Shown: positions 1 to 6,799, counted from the first letter of the stretch. The stretch is DNA of 24,788 bases from Clostridiales bacterium UBA3953 (GCA_002385415.1 DGDL01000006.1:1-24788); one strand, 5' to 3'. The notes: generated by a model not told the origin, from the sequence alone. Translations and numbers: made by a program.

Positions 1-19
1 AGATGTGTATAAGAGACAG
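1..19 (+). other. Nextera/Tn5 mosaic-end adapter remnant (artefact)
   Basis: The first 19 bases, AGATGTGTATAAGAGACAG, are exactly the mosaic-end sequence used by Tn5-based Nextera library kits. It lies flush with the contig end, which is where untrimmed adapter is left by an assembler. No transposase or second mosaic end is present, so this is very unlikely to be a natural Tn5 end. These bases should be treated as non-genomic. Confidence 0.95.
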
Positions 20-21
20 CT

Positions 22-78
22 TTTGAGGATGCCGCCGAAATGATAGTGCGCCTGTATTCGGTGCTGATGATTTACTAA
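22..78 (+). CDS. C-terminal end of an unidentified protein (partial)
   Basis: Immediately after the adapter, one plus-strand frame is open for 18 codons and ends in TAA at 76-78. The residues read FEDAAEMIVRLYSVLMIY. The codons are ordinary for this genome, and the end sits 25 bases before a hairpin (103-134) that could terminate both strands, which is what a gene converging on khpA would look like. The fragment is too short to identify, and an 18-codon open frame can occur by chance. The coding call is therefore an inference from position. Confidence 0.4.
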   Translation, partial: FEDAAEMIVRLYSVLMIY

Positions 79-102
79 TACTCTGCGCTACTACTGTTAA
101 AA

Positions 103-134
103 AGAAGGGATACGGCATTTGCCGTATCCCTTCT
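103..134 (-). terminator. Intrinsic terminator after khpA, possibly bidirectional
   Basis: A perfect 14-bp inverted repeat pairs 103-116 (AGAAGGGATACGGC) with 121-134 around an ATTT loop. Read on the minus strand, the hairpin is followed by TTTTAA. It begins a few bases beyond the khpA stop codon. On the plus strand CTTTTA follows, so it may also end the partial gene entering from the left. Confidence 0.88.
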
Positions 135-137
135 CTT

Positions 138-383
138 TTACTCTTTGTCGACGATTTCAACATTTACGCGACGGCCGGATGTGCTTGCGGCAGCCTTCAT
201 CACTGTGCGTATAGCTTTGGCGATTCGGCCGTTTTTGCCTATCACCTTGCCCATATCGCCGGCTGCAACACTGAGGTAGAGTGTTACCTCGTCACCTAGT
301 GTTTCTTCCTCAATCACGATTTCTTCGGGCCTATCGACCAGCACCGCCGCAATATCGTTTAAAACCTGTTTTAAGTCAGTCAT
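138..383 (-). CDS. khpA: KH-domain RNA-binding protein KhpA (YlqC family)
   Basis: This 81-residue protein is a single KH domain. The conserved G-x-x-G loop is visible as GKNG at residues 49-52, inside GKVIGKNGRIAKAIR. Proteins of this family are small cytoplasmic RNA-binding proteins that, in Firmicutes, pair with KhpB and affect cell division and RNA fate. The full length is normal for KhpA. It starts 2 bases after the rpsP stop codon, so it is translated from the same message. In many Firmicutes rimM, trmD and rplS follow this gene; here a terminator follows directly. Function is from the family, and the domain assignment is clear. Confidence 0.95.
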   Translation of the reverse strand: MTDLKQVLNDIAAVLVDRPEEIVIEEETLGDEVTLYLSVAAGDMGKVIGKNGRIAKAIRTVMKAAASTSGRRVNVEIVDKE

Positions 384-385
384 TT

Positions 386-631
386 TTAGTCAATGACATT
401 CTGCTTTTTCAGCAGGGCGCGCACGGTGTCGGTAGGCTGAGCACCGTTTGCAATCCACTTCTTTGCCTTTTCAGCGTCGACCTTTATCTCCGCCGGATCG
501 GTGAGCGGGTTATAGTAGCCGATTTCCTCTATAAACCTGCCGTCGCGGGGATAGCGGGAATCCGCAACTACGATTCTGTAGAAAGGTGCTTTTTTTGCAC
601 CTATGCGTCTGAGTCTTATTTTTACAGCCAT
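386..631 (-). CDS. rpsP: 30S ribosomal protein S16
   Basis: This 81-residue protein begins MAVKIRLRRIGAKKAPFYRI and continues with VVADSR, the diagnostic N-terminus of bacterial S16, and has the family's normal length. S16 binds 16S rRNA and is needed for assembly of the small subunit. A GGAGG Shine-Dalgarno lies about 10 bases upstream of the ATG. It sits between ffh and khpA in the usual Firmicutes order, so signal recognition particle and ribosome assembly genes share a transcript. No anomalies are seen. Confidence 0.98.
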   Translation of the reverse strand: MAVKIRLRRIGAKKAPFYRIVVADSRYPRDGRFIEEIGYYNPLTDPAEIKVDAEKAKKWIANGAQPTDTVRALLKKQNVID

Positions 632-682
632 TTAATATATTCCTCCGGTTTTGTGTATATAAAATTTAAAATTGTTTGTGCT

Positions 683-2071
683 TTATTTGCGCTTTTTCTT
701 TCGTTTGGATTTTTTCTGGGATTTTGGCAGCTTTACGCCGGCTATGCGTCCCAATCCTCGCGGCATGGCCGAGTTTGAAAGCTGTTTCATCATCTTCTGA
801 GTCATCTCGAACTGGCGCAACAGCTTGTTGACCGCTTCGACCGAGTTGCCGCTGCCCAACGCGATGCGGCGCTTGCGCGACGCGCCGATTATCTCCGGCT
901 TTGCGCGCTCCTCGGGCGTCATCGAAAGGATTATCGCTTCCAATCGGTCGATAGCGCGCTCGTCAATTTTTGCGCTGTCTATATCGCCCGGTTTGATGCC
1001 CGGCATCATGCCAAGCAGCTGCTCGATCGAGCCCATGTTTCTGATCTGCTTGAACTGATCAAGAAAATCGTCCAGCGTGAAAGACTGCTCGCGCAGTTTG
1101 CGCTCAAGCTCGGCGGCTTTCTTTTCGTCAAAGGCGGCTTCAGCCTTTTCGATAAGCGACAGCACATCCCCCATACCGAGTATGCGCGACGCCATGCGAT
1201 CGGGGTGAAACTGCTCGAGCTTGTCAATCTTTTCGCCGGTACCGATAAATTTAATCGGCTTGCCGGTCACATAGCGCACCGAAAGCGCCGCGCCGCCGCG
1301 CGTATCGCCGTCCAGCTTTGTCAGCACCACGCCGGTTATGTCCAGCATGTCGTTGAAGCTCTGGGCGACATTGACGGCGTCCTGTCCGGTCATGGCATCC
1401 ACTACGAGCAGTATCTCCGCGGGGTTTACCGTGGCTTTGATATTTTGCAGCTCGGCCATCATATCTTCATCGATATGCAGCCGGCCCGCGGTGTCGATTA
1501 TCACATAGTCATTGCCATGGTCGATTGCGTTTTGGACACCTGCGCGCGCAATCTCGACCGGGTTTGTCTTATCGCCCATCTCAAAGACCGGGACATCCGC
1601 CTGCTCGCCGACTATCTGAAGCTGCTTTATCGCGGCAGGGCGATAGACGTCGCAGGCGACAAGCAGCGGGCGCTTGCCCTGTTTTTTGAGCATGAACGCG
1701 AGCTTTGCGGCATGAGTGGTTTTTCCCGCGCCCTGAAGTCCGGTCATCATCACAACCGTCGGGGGCTTTGGCGATATATTAAGTTTTTCCGCTGTGCCGC
1801 CCATCAGGGCAACAAGCTCTTCGTTTACTATTTTGACTATTTGCTGCGCCGGCACCAAACTTTCCAGCACCTCGGCGCCGACCGACCGTTCGGTGACTTT
1901 TGCGACAAAGTCGCGCACCACTTTAAAGTTGACGTCGGCTTCAAGCAGCGCGAGTTTTATCTCGCGCATACCTTCGCGGACATCTGATTCGGTGAGCTTG
2001 CCCTTGTTTCTGAACTTTTTAAGGGCGCCCGCCATTTTATCGACCAAACTTGAAAACATACCGTTACCCAT
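683..2071 (-). CDS. ffh: Signal recognition particle protein Ffh (SRP54)
   Basis: Ffh is the GTPase that binds signal sequences and 4.5S/6S RNA and delivers nascent membrane proteins to FtsY. The protein has an N-domain (about 1-95), a G-domain with the P-loop GLQGAGKTT (111-119), DTAGR (193-197) and TKLD (251-254), and a methionine-rich M-domain containing SRKRRIALGSG and QFEMTQKMMKQL for RNA and signal-peptide binding. A very basic tail (KKSKRKKKRK) ends it. The start is either 2071 (MGNGMFSS) or an internal ATG at 2059 (MFSSLVDKM), which gives the more typical Ffh N-terminus; neither has a strong Shine-Dalgarno. It begins 2 bases after the ylxM stop, which suggests coupled translation. Confidence 0.98.
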   Translation of the reverse strand: MGNGMFSSLVDKMAGALKKFRNKGKLTESDVREGMREIKLALLEADVNFKVVRDFVAKVTERSVGAEVLESLVPAQQIVKIVNEELVALMGGTAEKLNISPKPPTVVMMTGLQGAGKTTHAAKLAFMLKKQGKRPLLVACDVYRPAAIKQLQIVGEQADVPVFEMGDKTNPVEIARAGVQNAIDHGNDYVIIDTAGRLHIDEDMMAELQNIKATVNPAEILLVVDAMTGQDAVNVAQSFNDMLDITGVVLTKLDGDTRGGAALSVRYVTGKPIKFIGTGEKIDKLEQFHPDRMASRILGMGDVLSLIEKAEAAFDEKKAAELERKLREQSFTLDDFLDQFKQIRNMGSIEQLLGMMPGIKPGDIDSAKIDERAIDRLEAIILSMTPEERAKPEIIGASRKRRIALGSGNSVEAVNKLLRQFEMTQKMMKQLSNSAMPRGLGRIAGVKLPKSQKKSKRKKKRK

Positions 2072-2073
2072 TC

Positions 2074-2412
2074 TTATTTATCCAAAAGACCGTTTGCTAT
2101 CTCAATTATCTCGCTTATCTCTGCGGGCGCGAGCCTTTTAATTTGCTCAAGCAAGTTGACAATGCGCGTGACATCCGCTTTTTTCGCGCAGTATCGCTCG
2201 TAAAGACGCAGCTTGCTTTCAAGGTCAACTATTATTTGCTCGCTTTTCTGGAGCCGGTCACGAACTCCCTGACGCGAGATGCCGGTGTTTTCCGCGATTT
2301 CCGACAGCGAAAAGTCGTTGTTATAGTACATATCCATAGCTTCGCGCTGTTTTTCGGTCAGAACATCGCCATAGAAATCAAGCAGCATGGCCATTTTAGC
2401 CTTTTCAATCAT
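2074..2412 (-). CDS. ylxM: YlxM/p13-like DNA-binding protein
   Basis: This 112-residue protein has the helix-turn-helix LSEIAENTGISRQGVRDRLQ, as expected for the YlxM family (UPF0122, sigma-70 region 4-like). YlxM is encoded next to ffh in most Firmicutes and has been reported to modulate SRP GTPase activity. I chose the ATG at 2412 because GGAGG (2422-2426 on the plus coordinates) sits 9 bases upstream. An in-frame ATG at 2436 lacks any Shine-Dalgarno and lies only about 10 bases from the predicted transcription start. A consensus promoter lies just upstream, making this the first gene of the ylxM-ffh-rpsP-khpA operon. Confidence 0.95.
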   Translation of the reverse strand: MIEKAKMAMLLDFYGDVLTEKQREAMDMYYNNDFSLSEIAENTGISRQGVRDRLQKSEQIIVDLESKLRLYERYCAKKADVTRIVNLLEQIKRLAPAEISEIIEIANGLLDK

Positions 2413-2451
2413 TGTGCCACGCCTCCTGTAAAGCATATCGCAGTACAGCGT

Positions 2452-2480
2452 ATTATATCACGCGCAACTTCCTTTGTCAA
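2452..2480 (-). promoter_or_regulatory. Perfect-consensus extended -10 sigma-A promoter for the ylxM-ffh operon
   Basis: On the minus strand TTGACA (2480-2475) is followed by exactly 17 bases and then TATAAT (2457-2452), with TG one base upstream of the -10 (an extended -10). Both hexamers match the sigma-A consensus at every position. Transcription would start near 2445, giving a leader of about 33 bases before the ylxM ATG at 2412. Confidence 0.93.
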
Positions 2481-2503
2481 GTAAAGTTTAAAGTTTTACA
2501 GAA

Positions 2504-2791
2504 TTATTCTGTAGCCGGCACTTGCTGCGACGAAAGTTTTATATACTCGTCAAACACCCGGCGTATTTTATCTTTTGTCGCCGCGCCTTCATGAAGCTTG
2601 TGTTTGCCGTAAAAGAAGGTCGGGACATAGTAATAGTCATAGCTGTTTGCAAGCTCCGCTTCGGTGCGCTCGTCGATAATTTTTAGCTTGACGGCAGAAT
2701 ATTCGGGATTTTCGTCTTTAAGCTCCTCAATCCATTTCAGCGCCTCTATGCAGTACGGGCAGTTTTTGAGTATAAAAAGCAGAAGTTCCAT
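2504..2791 (-). CDS. Glutaredoxin/thioredoxin-like small protein with CPYC motif
   Basis: This 95-residue protein opens MELLLFILKNCPYCIEALKW, with the redox motif C11-P-Y-C14 after the first beta strand. That is the glutaredoxin active site. The rest fits a short thioredoxin fold, including the cis-proline region YVPTFFYGKHKLHEG. It is probably a cytoplasmic thiol-disulfide oxidoreductase; the redox partner is unknown. It stands alone on the minus strand between the ylxM operon and a URO-D gene, with a TATAAT box about 60 bases upstream of the start. The Shine-Dalgarno is weak (AGGAAAGAG, more than 10 bases from the ATG). The family is clear; the substrate is not. Confidence 0.88.
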   Translation of the reverse strand: MELLLFILKNCPYCIEALKWIEELKDENPEYSAVKLKIIDERTEAELANSYDYYYVPTFFYGKHKLHEGAATKDKIRRVFDEYIKLSSQQVPATE

Positions 2792-2848
2792 ACCGACAAC
2801 TCTCTTTCCTGCTGATACATCCTGTAATTTATTTGATAATTTTGGGTT

Positions 2849-2854
2849 ATTATA
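2849..2854 (-). promoter_or_regulatory. Candidate -10 box for the glutaredoxin-like gene
   Basis: TATAAT is present on the minus strand at 2854-2849, which would give a leader of about 50 bases before the start at 2791. No good -35 hexamer lies at 16-18 bases; the sequence there is TTTTCG. A 6-1-6 palindrome (2889-2901) lies about 35 bases further upstream and could be an activator site. Confidence 0.4.
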
Positions 2855-2970
2855 GTTTACCGCGGCAAAAGCGAAAAAACAAGCACATATTGTTTAACAA
2901 TCGATGTTTTTATTTTGACCGGCTGTAAATTTTCGGCGCAATCGCCTTGCTTCTATCTATAAAAAAGCAA

Positions 2971-2990
2971 AGCGCCGCAAAAGCGGCGCT
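2971..2990 (-). terminator. Intrinsic terminator after the first URO-D gene
   Basis: AGCGCCGC (2971-2978) pairs perfectly with GCGGCGCT (2983-2990) around a four-base loop. On the minus strand the stem is followed by TTGCTTTTTT. It lies 13 bases beyond the stop of the URO-D gene at 3004. Confidence 0.9.
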
Positions 2991-3003
2991 CCAAAACCTT
3001 CAC

Positions 3004-3969
3004 TCAACCTTTATAGAACCGGTATTTTTCGACAGCGTCCAGTATCGCCTCCATGTTTTCAAGCGGCACATCGTTATTCAGCTCGACGCTTAGCCCCAGC
3101 CCGCCTTGCGGCAGATAAAGTGATTTTACACACTCTTCAACATGCTCAAAAATCTCGCTGCGCGAGGCGAACGGGAAAAGCTGGCGGTCGAGGTCAAGGT
3201 GAATCGGTATAATCTGCTCCTTGCGGCACACGCGCACGAGGTTGTCCAGCCCGTTTGCGCGATACTGCGGGTTTATGATGTCGACGCCGCACTCGACCAG
3301 GTCGGGCATTATCTCGTAAATGCAGCCGTCGGTATGCATGTAGACAAGCACGTCAGGTTTTGCCGCCTTGAGCATGCCGTACAGTTTGCGGTAACAAGGC
3401 TTGAGATACTTGCGCCATTTCTCCGGCCCTATCGCAAGCCCGTTTTGCATGCCCAAATCGTCGCCGAAATATGCTATCTCGCCCAATTTGGGGATTATGT
3501 GCGCAAACTGATATATGTTGTATTCGAGCACCTTGTCGATAAGCACGCGCAGGGCCTCGCCTTCTTCGGCAAACATCAGCATGGCGTTTTCAAACCCACA
3601 AAGGTCGAGCAGCCGCAGATACATAAAGCCGTGCGGGATGCTGCCGTTGCGGTTGGGCGGGATCTCGAGCGTGAAAACATCCTCTTCACTTTTGACCGGA
3701 TGCCCTTTTACAATGGCGTTTATGCCGTCTTCAAGGTTGCTCCAAACGCAGCCCCACTCGTCCACATAGTTGCCGGATCTGTAAAAGGGATTGAGGTTCT
3801 CTTTAATGCTGGAAAGGTCAACCCGCCAGCCGCCGAAAAACTGTGGATAGCGGTCGACGAGCTTTTGAAGGTCGTCGCCGTATTTCATCCATGCAGCCGG
3901 GAGTATTCCCACCGATACAGGTATCGTTTCGGGATACTCGAGTTTTATCGCGCGAATCATGTCAGACAT
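3004..3969 (-). CDS. Uroporphyrinogen decarboxylase (URO-D) family protein 1
   Basis: This 321-residue protein resembles the URO-D fold family that includes MtaA/CmuA-type corrinoid:coenzyme M methyltransferases rather than HemE. The segment around MHTDGCIYEIMPDLVECGVD corresponds to the metal-binding region of that group. The C-terminal cysteine seen in zinc-dependent methyltransferases is not apparent, so the metal site may differ. The start at 3969 is supported by GGAGG 8 bases upstream and by a promoter at 4019-4047. A longer in-frame reading to 4047 would run through that promoter. No corrinoid-binding protein is nearby. The family is secure and the substrate is unknown; a role in methyl transfer is inference. 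Confidence 0.85.
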   Translation of the reverse strand: MSDMIRAIKLEYPETIPVSVGILPAAWMKYGDDLQKLVDRYPQFFGGWRVDLSSIKENLNPFYRSGNYVDEWGCVWSNLEDGINAIVKGHPVKSEEDVFTLEIPPNRNGSIPHGFMYLRLLDLCGFENAMLMFAEEGEALRVLIDKVLEYNIYQFAHIIPKLGEIAYFGDDLGMQNGLAIGPEKWRKYLKPCYRKLYGMLKAAKPDVLVYMHTDGCIYEIMPDLVECGVDIINPQYRANGLDNLVRVCRKEQIIPIHLDLDRQLFPFASRSEIFEHVEECVKSLYLPQGGLGLSVELNNDVPLENMEAILDAVEKYRFYKG

Positions 3970-4018
3970 TTGCTTTTCCTCCGACTTTGTTTTAAGAGGG
4001 TTTGTACTCAATACCATC

Positions 4019-4047
4019 ATTATATCATCGCCGGCATATTTAAGCAA
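4019..4047 (-). promoter_or_regulatory. Extended -10 sigma-A promoter for URO-D protein 1
   Basis: On the minus strand TTGCTT (4047-4042) is separated by 17 bases from TATAAT (4024-4019), with TGA directly before the -10. The predicted start of transcription near 4012 gives a leader of about 43 bases to the ATG at 3969. Confidence 0.8.
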
Positions 4048-4132
4048 TCAAAACATTTTATTTTCTTTTGGCATATCAAATTCTCGCGCAAATTCTTGCC
4101 CGGCGACCGACGTCAATCCGCCTCAATAAAAA

Positions 4133-4155
4133 AACAGCCGACCAAATCGGCTGTT
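4133..4155 (-). terminator. Intrinsic terminator after scfB
   Basis: AACAGCCGA (4133-4141) pairs with TCGGCTGTT (4147-4155) around a five-base loop. On the minus strand it is followed by TTTTTATTG, extending the T run that closes the stem. A further ATCGGCTGTT copy at 4156-4165 could form a competing stem. It lies about 18 bases beyond the scfB stop. Confidence 0.9.
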
Positions 4156-4172
4156 ATCGGCTGTTTTTATAT

Positions 4173-5546
4173 TCAGGCATCCTGCTCATCATATTCAGCT
4201 GTTGCGGCTTTGATGGCGAGCGCACATTCGACGCGCTTGCGCTCAAGCTCGCAGTTTATTTCATATGGCGTCTCGACCGCGCCTTTGTACTTATAGTTGT
4301 TTGCCGCGCAGCCGCCGCCGCAGTAGTACTTCGCCCAGCACTCGCGGCACTCGGGAATTGTGAGGATGCTTTGGCCGGCAAACTTTCTCTGCATTTCGGT
4401 GTCAAATGAACCGTCGTGCACGTTGCCCATCTTCATGGGCATAAACTCGACAAACTGATGGCACGGGAAAATGTCGCCGTCGGGTGTCACCGCGACATAT
4501 TCGTTGCCCGAACCGCAGCCCTTGCAGCGCTTATATACGCACGGGCCTTCGTCGAGGTCTATCATGAAGTGGAAGAAATTGAATGGTCTTCCCTGCCTGT
4601 ACCGGCGGATCATCTCGCGCGCGAGTCTGTCGTATTCCTTGAAGATGCGCGGCAAATCCTCGCGGCGAATTGCAAGCGGGTCGCTCTCGTCCAGCACCAC
4701 CGGCTCAATAGAGATTTGGTCAAATCCCTCGTCGGCAAGCGCTATGACGTCGGCGGCAAAGTCGAGGTTCTCGCGGGTGAATGTCCCGCGGACATACCAG
4801 TCGCGGTCGCCTCGCCGCTCGACCAGCTTTTTGAATTTTGGCAGGATAGTGTCATAGGTGCCGCTGCCGTCAACAAATGTACGCATGCGGTCGTTTACTT
4901 CCCTGCGCCCGTCTATTGACAGCACGACGTTTGAAAACTCGGAATTGATGAAATCTATTGCTTCATCGTCGAGCAGCGCGCCGTTTGTGGTGATAGTAAA
5001 AGCGATTTTCTTACCCAGCTCGCGCTCCCTTTGCCTGCCGTATGCGACCAGCTCGCGAACAACGTCGAAGTTCAGCAGCGGCTCGCCGCCGAACATGTCC
5101 ACCTCAAGGTTATGTATCTTGCCCGATTTTTCAAACAGAAAATCGAGGGCTTTTTTGCCGGTCTCAAGGCTCATCAGCTTTCGGCCGCGGCTGTATTCGC
5201 CGGCATCGGCAAAGCAGTATTTGCACCGCATGTTGCAGTCGTGCGAGACATGCAGGCACATCGATTTGACAACGCCGGACGGAGGCATTTCATACTCCAC
5301 ATCTTCGGAGAAAAGCAGCCCGTCCTTATATAAGGAATAAAGCTCCTGGTAAGCCTCCGAAACACTGGTGCTGTCATATTTGGCGAGCTCATAGCGCAGC
5401 GATGCCGGGCACTCGGGAGCGAGGGGCGGCGCGATGCGCTGCAGCATTTCAAATGCCAGCTCGCTCAGCACATGGACCGCGCCGCTGGGCACGTCAAGCG
5501 CTATGCGTTGTCCACAGCACTTGAACGTGTGAACGCAAGTTGTCAT
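4173..5546 (-). CDS. scfB: Radical SAM/SPASM SCIFF peptide maturase
   Basis: This 457-residue enzyme is a radical S-adenosylmethionine protein that installs thioether cross-links in the SCIFF precursor. It has an N-terminal recognition region (about 1-90), the radical SAM cluster motif C104-x3-C108-x2-C111, the SAM-binding GGEP (153-156), and a C-terminal SPASM domain with cysteines at 336, 341, 344, 362, 400, 403, 409, 413 and 432, enough for two auxiliary iron-sulfur clusters. Its start codon overlaps the scfA stop by 4 bases (ATGA), so the two are translationally coupled. The gene ends at a strong terminator. The pairing with scfA makes the assignment firm; cytoplasmic location is expected. 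Confidence 0.95.
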   Translation of the reverse strand: MTTCVHTFKCCGQRIALDVPSGAVHVLSELAFEMLQRIAPPLAPECPASLRYELAKYDSTSVSEAYQELYSLYKDGLLFSEDVEYEMPPSGVVKSMCLHVSHDCNMRCKYCFADAGEYSRGRKLMSLETGKKALDFLFEKSGKIHNLEVDMFGGEPLLNFDVVRELVAYGRQRERELGKKIAFTITTNGALLDDEAIDFINSEFSNVVLSIDGRREVNDRMRTFVDGSGTYDTILPKFKKLVERRGDRDWYVRGTFTRENLDFAADVIALADEGFDQISIEPVVLDESDPLAIRREDLPRIFKEYDRLAREMIRRYRQGRPFNFFHFMIDLDEGPCVYKRCKGCGSGNEYVAVTPDGDIFPCHQFVEFMPMKMGNVHDGSFDTEMQRKFAGQSILTIPECRECWAKYYCGGGCAANNYKYKGAVETPYEINCELERKRVECALAIKAATAEYDEQDA

Positions 5547-5704
5547 TTATTTTCCGATTTCTTTGTCAGTCGGAGGCACTTCTGGTTTGCGACCGTGCAG
5601 GAAGTTTTGCATGCGGACTGGCAGGAAGCCTGGCACTCGCCGCAGCCTGCAGCGACGGCACGCTTTGCTGAATTGGTTTTGTTGAGGGTTTTTACGTTTT
5701 TCAT
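5543..5704 (-). CDS. scfA: SCIFF six-cysteine ribosomally made peptide precursor
   Basis: This 53-residue peptide has six cysteines at 21, 24, 28, 32, 36 and 43. The core GCGECQASCQSACKTSC is the signature of SCIFF (six cysteines in forty-five residues), preceded by the leader MKNVKTLNKTNSAKRAV. SCIFF peptides are near-universal in Clostridia and receive a thioether bridge from the neighbouring radical SAM enzyme; their biological role is still unresolved. The ATG at 5704 has AAGGA 6 bases upstream. Another in-frame ATG at 5710 abuts the Shine-Dalgarno and is less likely. The stop overlaps scfB (ATGA). The tail is a few residues longer than in many SCIFFs (KKSENK). Confidence 0.96.
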   Translation of the reverse strand: MKNVKTLNKTNSAKRAVAAGCGECQASCQSACKTSCTVANQKCLRLTKKSENK

Positions 5705-5739
5705 AACCATTCCTTCTTAATCTGTATTTTATTTTTTAT

Positions 5740-5768
5740 ATTTTATGATGAAAGCGATATTATGTTAA
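5740..5768 (-). promoter_or_regulatory. Sigma-A promoter for scfA-scfB
   Basis: On the minus strand TTAACA (5768-5763) is followed by 17 bases and TAAAAT (5745-5740); each hexamer is one base off consensus. The -35 overlaps the stop codon of the upstream membrane protein gene. Transcription would start near 5733, about 29 bases before the scfA ATG, so the peptide and maturase can be expressed apart from yajC. Confidence 0.78.
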
Positions 5769-6190
5769 TGGCCGGCGCGGGCCCGTCTGGCTTTGCGCCG
5801 GAGCTGTGATACCGATGGCGAGCGCGGGCGGCACAGATGTGCCACAAGCGCCGAAATCCCTATGGTACACAGCGCCGTTGCGGCGTTGACCGGCAGACCG
5901 AATCCCTCGCCCGGAAGTATTATGCTGACAATGAAAAGCAGCACCGCAAATATCACGCCGGCAGTCAGCCCGCACGCAAATGAGGCCTCGCCGTTGAGCC
6001 GCGATGCCGAAAAACCGCATGCAGCAGCCGACAGCACCAAAGCAATTATTGCAAATGCCGTCAGATATTTGTCCGGGTCCTGGAGATTATATGCCGCCGT
6101 GCCAAGCACGAGCAGAAGTCCCGCAGCGGCAAGATAGGCAATCCCTGTTGCCAGAACCGCGCTTTTCAGTAGCTTTGCATCCATTTTCAT
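5765..6190 (-). CDS. TIGR04086-type four-helix membrane protein
   Basis: This protein of about 141 residues has four hydrophobic segments (roughly 9-30, 43-61, 71-92 and 98-117) and a basic tail (RRKARRARAGH). Its position between yajC and scfA matches the TIGR04086 membrane protein family, which is commonly found in exactly this place in Clostridia. Function is unknown; a link to SCIFF export or sensing is often suspected because of the conserved neighbourhood but is unproven. The start is ambiguous: GTG at 6196, ATG at 6190 and ATG at 6184 are all in frame, with a GGGGT Shine-Dalgarno-like run just upstream. I prefer 6190. Confidence 0.82.
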   Translation of the reverse strand: MKMDAKLLKSAVLATGIAYLAAAGLLLVLGTAAYNLQDPDKYLTAFAIIALVLSAAACGFSASRLNGEASFACGLTAGVIFAVLLFIVSIILPGEGFGLPVNAATALCTIGISALVAHLCRPRSPSVSQLRRKARRARAGH

Positions 6191-6281
6191 GCACACCCCG
6201 CCGTGTATTTATCTGTTGTAACATTGATATGCACAGCGGGCATGCGTTATGACAGGATGCCGCCGGCGGGCCGGCAATATC

Positions 6282-6292
6282 GGGGGGGGGGG
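6282..6292. repeat. Eleven-base G homopolymer
   Basis: Eleven consecutive G residues lie in the non-coding gap between yajC and the TIGR04086 gene, directly after a GC-rich inverted repeat (TGCCG/CGGCA around 6258-6276). The run is outside coding sequence, so it does not shift a frame. Its length is uncertain in short-read assemblies. Confidence 0.85.
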
Positions 6293-6313
6293 AAAGCCTG
6301 TCCCTTATTTATT

Positions 6314-6670
6314 TTACTTTGATTTTTTGCCCTTTTCCTCTTCTTCAATCTCCGATGCTTTCACGTCAATTGATTTAACGGCGGAGCGAAGTATGCGTAT
6401 TTTGCTTCTGTCGTTTCCGGTCTCCAGCAGAACTGTGTCTTCCTTTATGCTGATTACTTTTCCGATTATACCACCGATGGTGGTTATCTCGTCGCCAACC
6501 TCAAGGCTGTTGCGCATCTCGGTTATCTGCTGCTCCTGCTTTTTCTGCGGGCGATACAGGAAAAAGTAAAACACGCCGAGCATGATAATCAGCATTACAA
6601 TGGTTACCCAGCCCTGGTTTCCATAAGTCGGCGTATCGGTTGCGGCAGCCTCCGCCAAAAACAGAACCAT
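6314..6670 (-). CDS. yajC: Preprotein translocase accessory subunit YajC
   Basis: This 118-residue protein has one membrane segment at about 22-39 (VTIVMLIIMLGVFYFFLY), followed by the family hallmark RPQKKQEQ and a small cytoplasmic domain (SLEVGDEITTIGGIIGKV). YajC associates with SecDF-YidC and the SecYEG channel. The ATG at 6670 is chosen over the adjoining TTG at 6673 because GGAGG (plus coordinates 6679-6683) is 8 bases away. A good sigma-A promoter lies immediately upstream. It heads the yajC-TIGR04086-scfA-scfB array found in many Clostridia. Length is normal for the family. Confidence 0.95.
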   Translation of the reverse strand: MVLFLAEAAATDTPTYGNQGWVTIVMLIIMLGVFYFFLYRPQKKQEQQITEMRNSLEVGDEITTIGGIIGKVISIKEDTVLLETGNDRSKIRILRSAVKSIDVKASEIEEEEKGKKSK

Positions 6671-6705
6671 CAAGTAAACCTCCGGTGCTTATAGTTAACT
6701 TCCTC

Positions 6706-6734
6706 ATTATATAATAATACCCGGCACAATTCAA
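6706..6734 (-). promoter_or_regulatory. Sigma-A promoter for yajC
   Basis: On the minus strand TTGAAT (6734-6729), 17 bases, then TATAAT (6711-6706). The predicted start near 6699 gives a leader of about 29 bases, containing the GGAGG of yajC. Confidence 0.85.
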
Positions 6735-6799
6735 GAATATTTTGTAAATTCCTTGCCCCAAAGCAAAAAGCGCGCTTTTCGGCACCATTTACACCGAAA

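Noticed and set aside
1..19. Natural Tn5 or IS50 end
   Set aside because: The exact synthetic mosaic end at the very edge of a contig, with no transposase or target duplication, is best explained by library adapter.
281..778. Plus-strand open frame of 165 codons across khpA and rpsP
   Set aside because: It is antisense to two confidently identified genes, has no Shine-Dalgarno, and its translation resembles no protein family.
1205..1987. Plus-strand 260-codon open frame opposite ffh
   Set aside because: It lies wholly antisense to ffh and arises from that gene's codon pattern; no protein family is recognisable.
3142..4296. Plus-strand 384-codon open frame opposite the first URO-D gene and the scfB end
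   Set aside because: It is antisense to two real genes and runs through a terminator and a promoter; the protein looks like low-complexity shadow sequence.
6766..6779. AAAAGCGCGCTTTT palindrome as a pyrB terminator
   Set aside because: The stem has no room for a loop and no T tract follows, so a stable terminator hairpin is unlikely.
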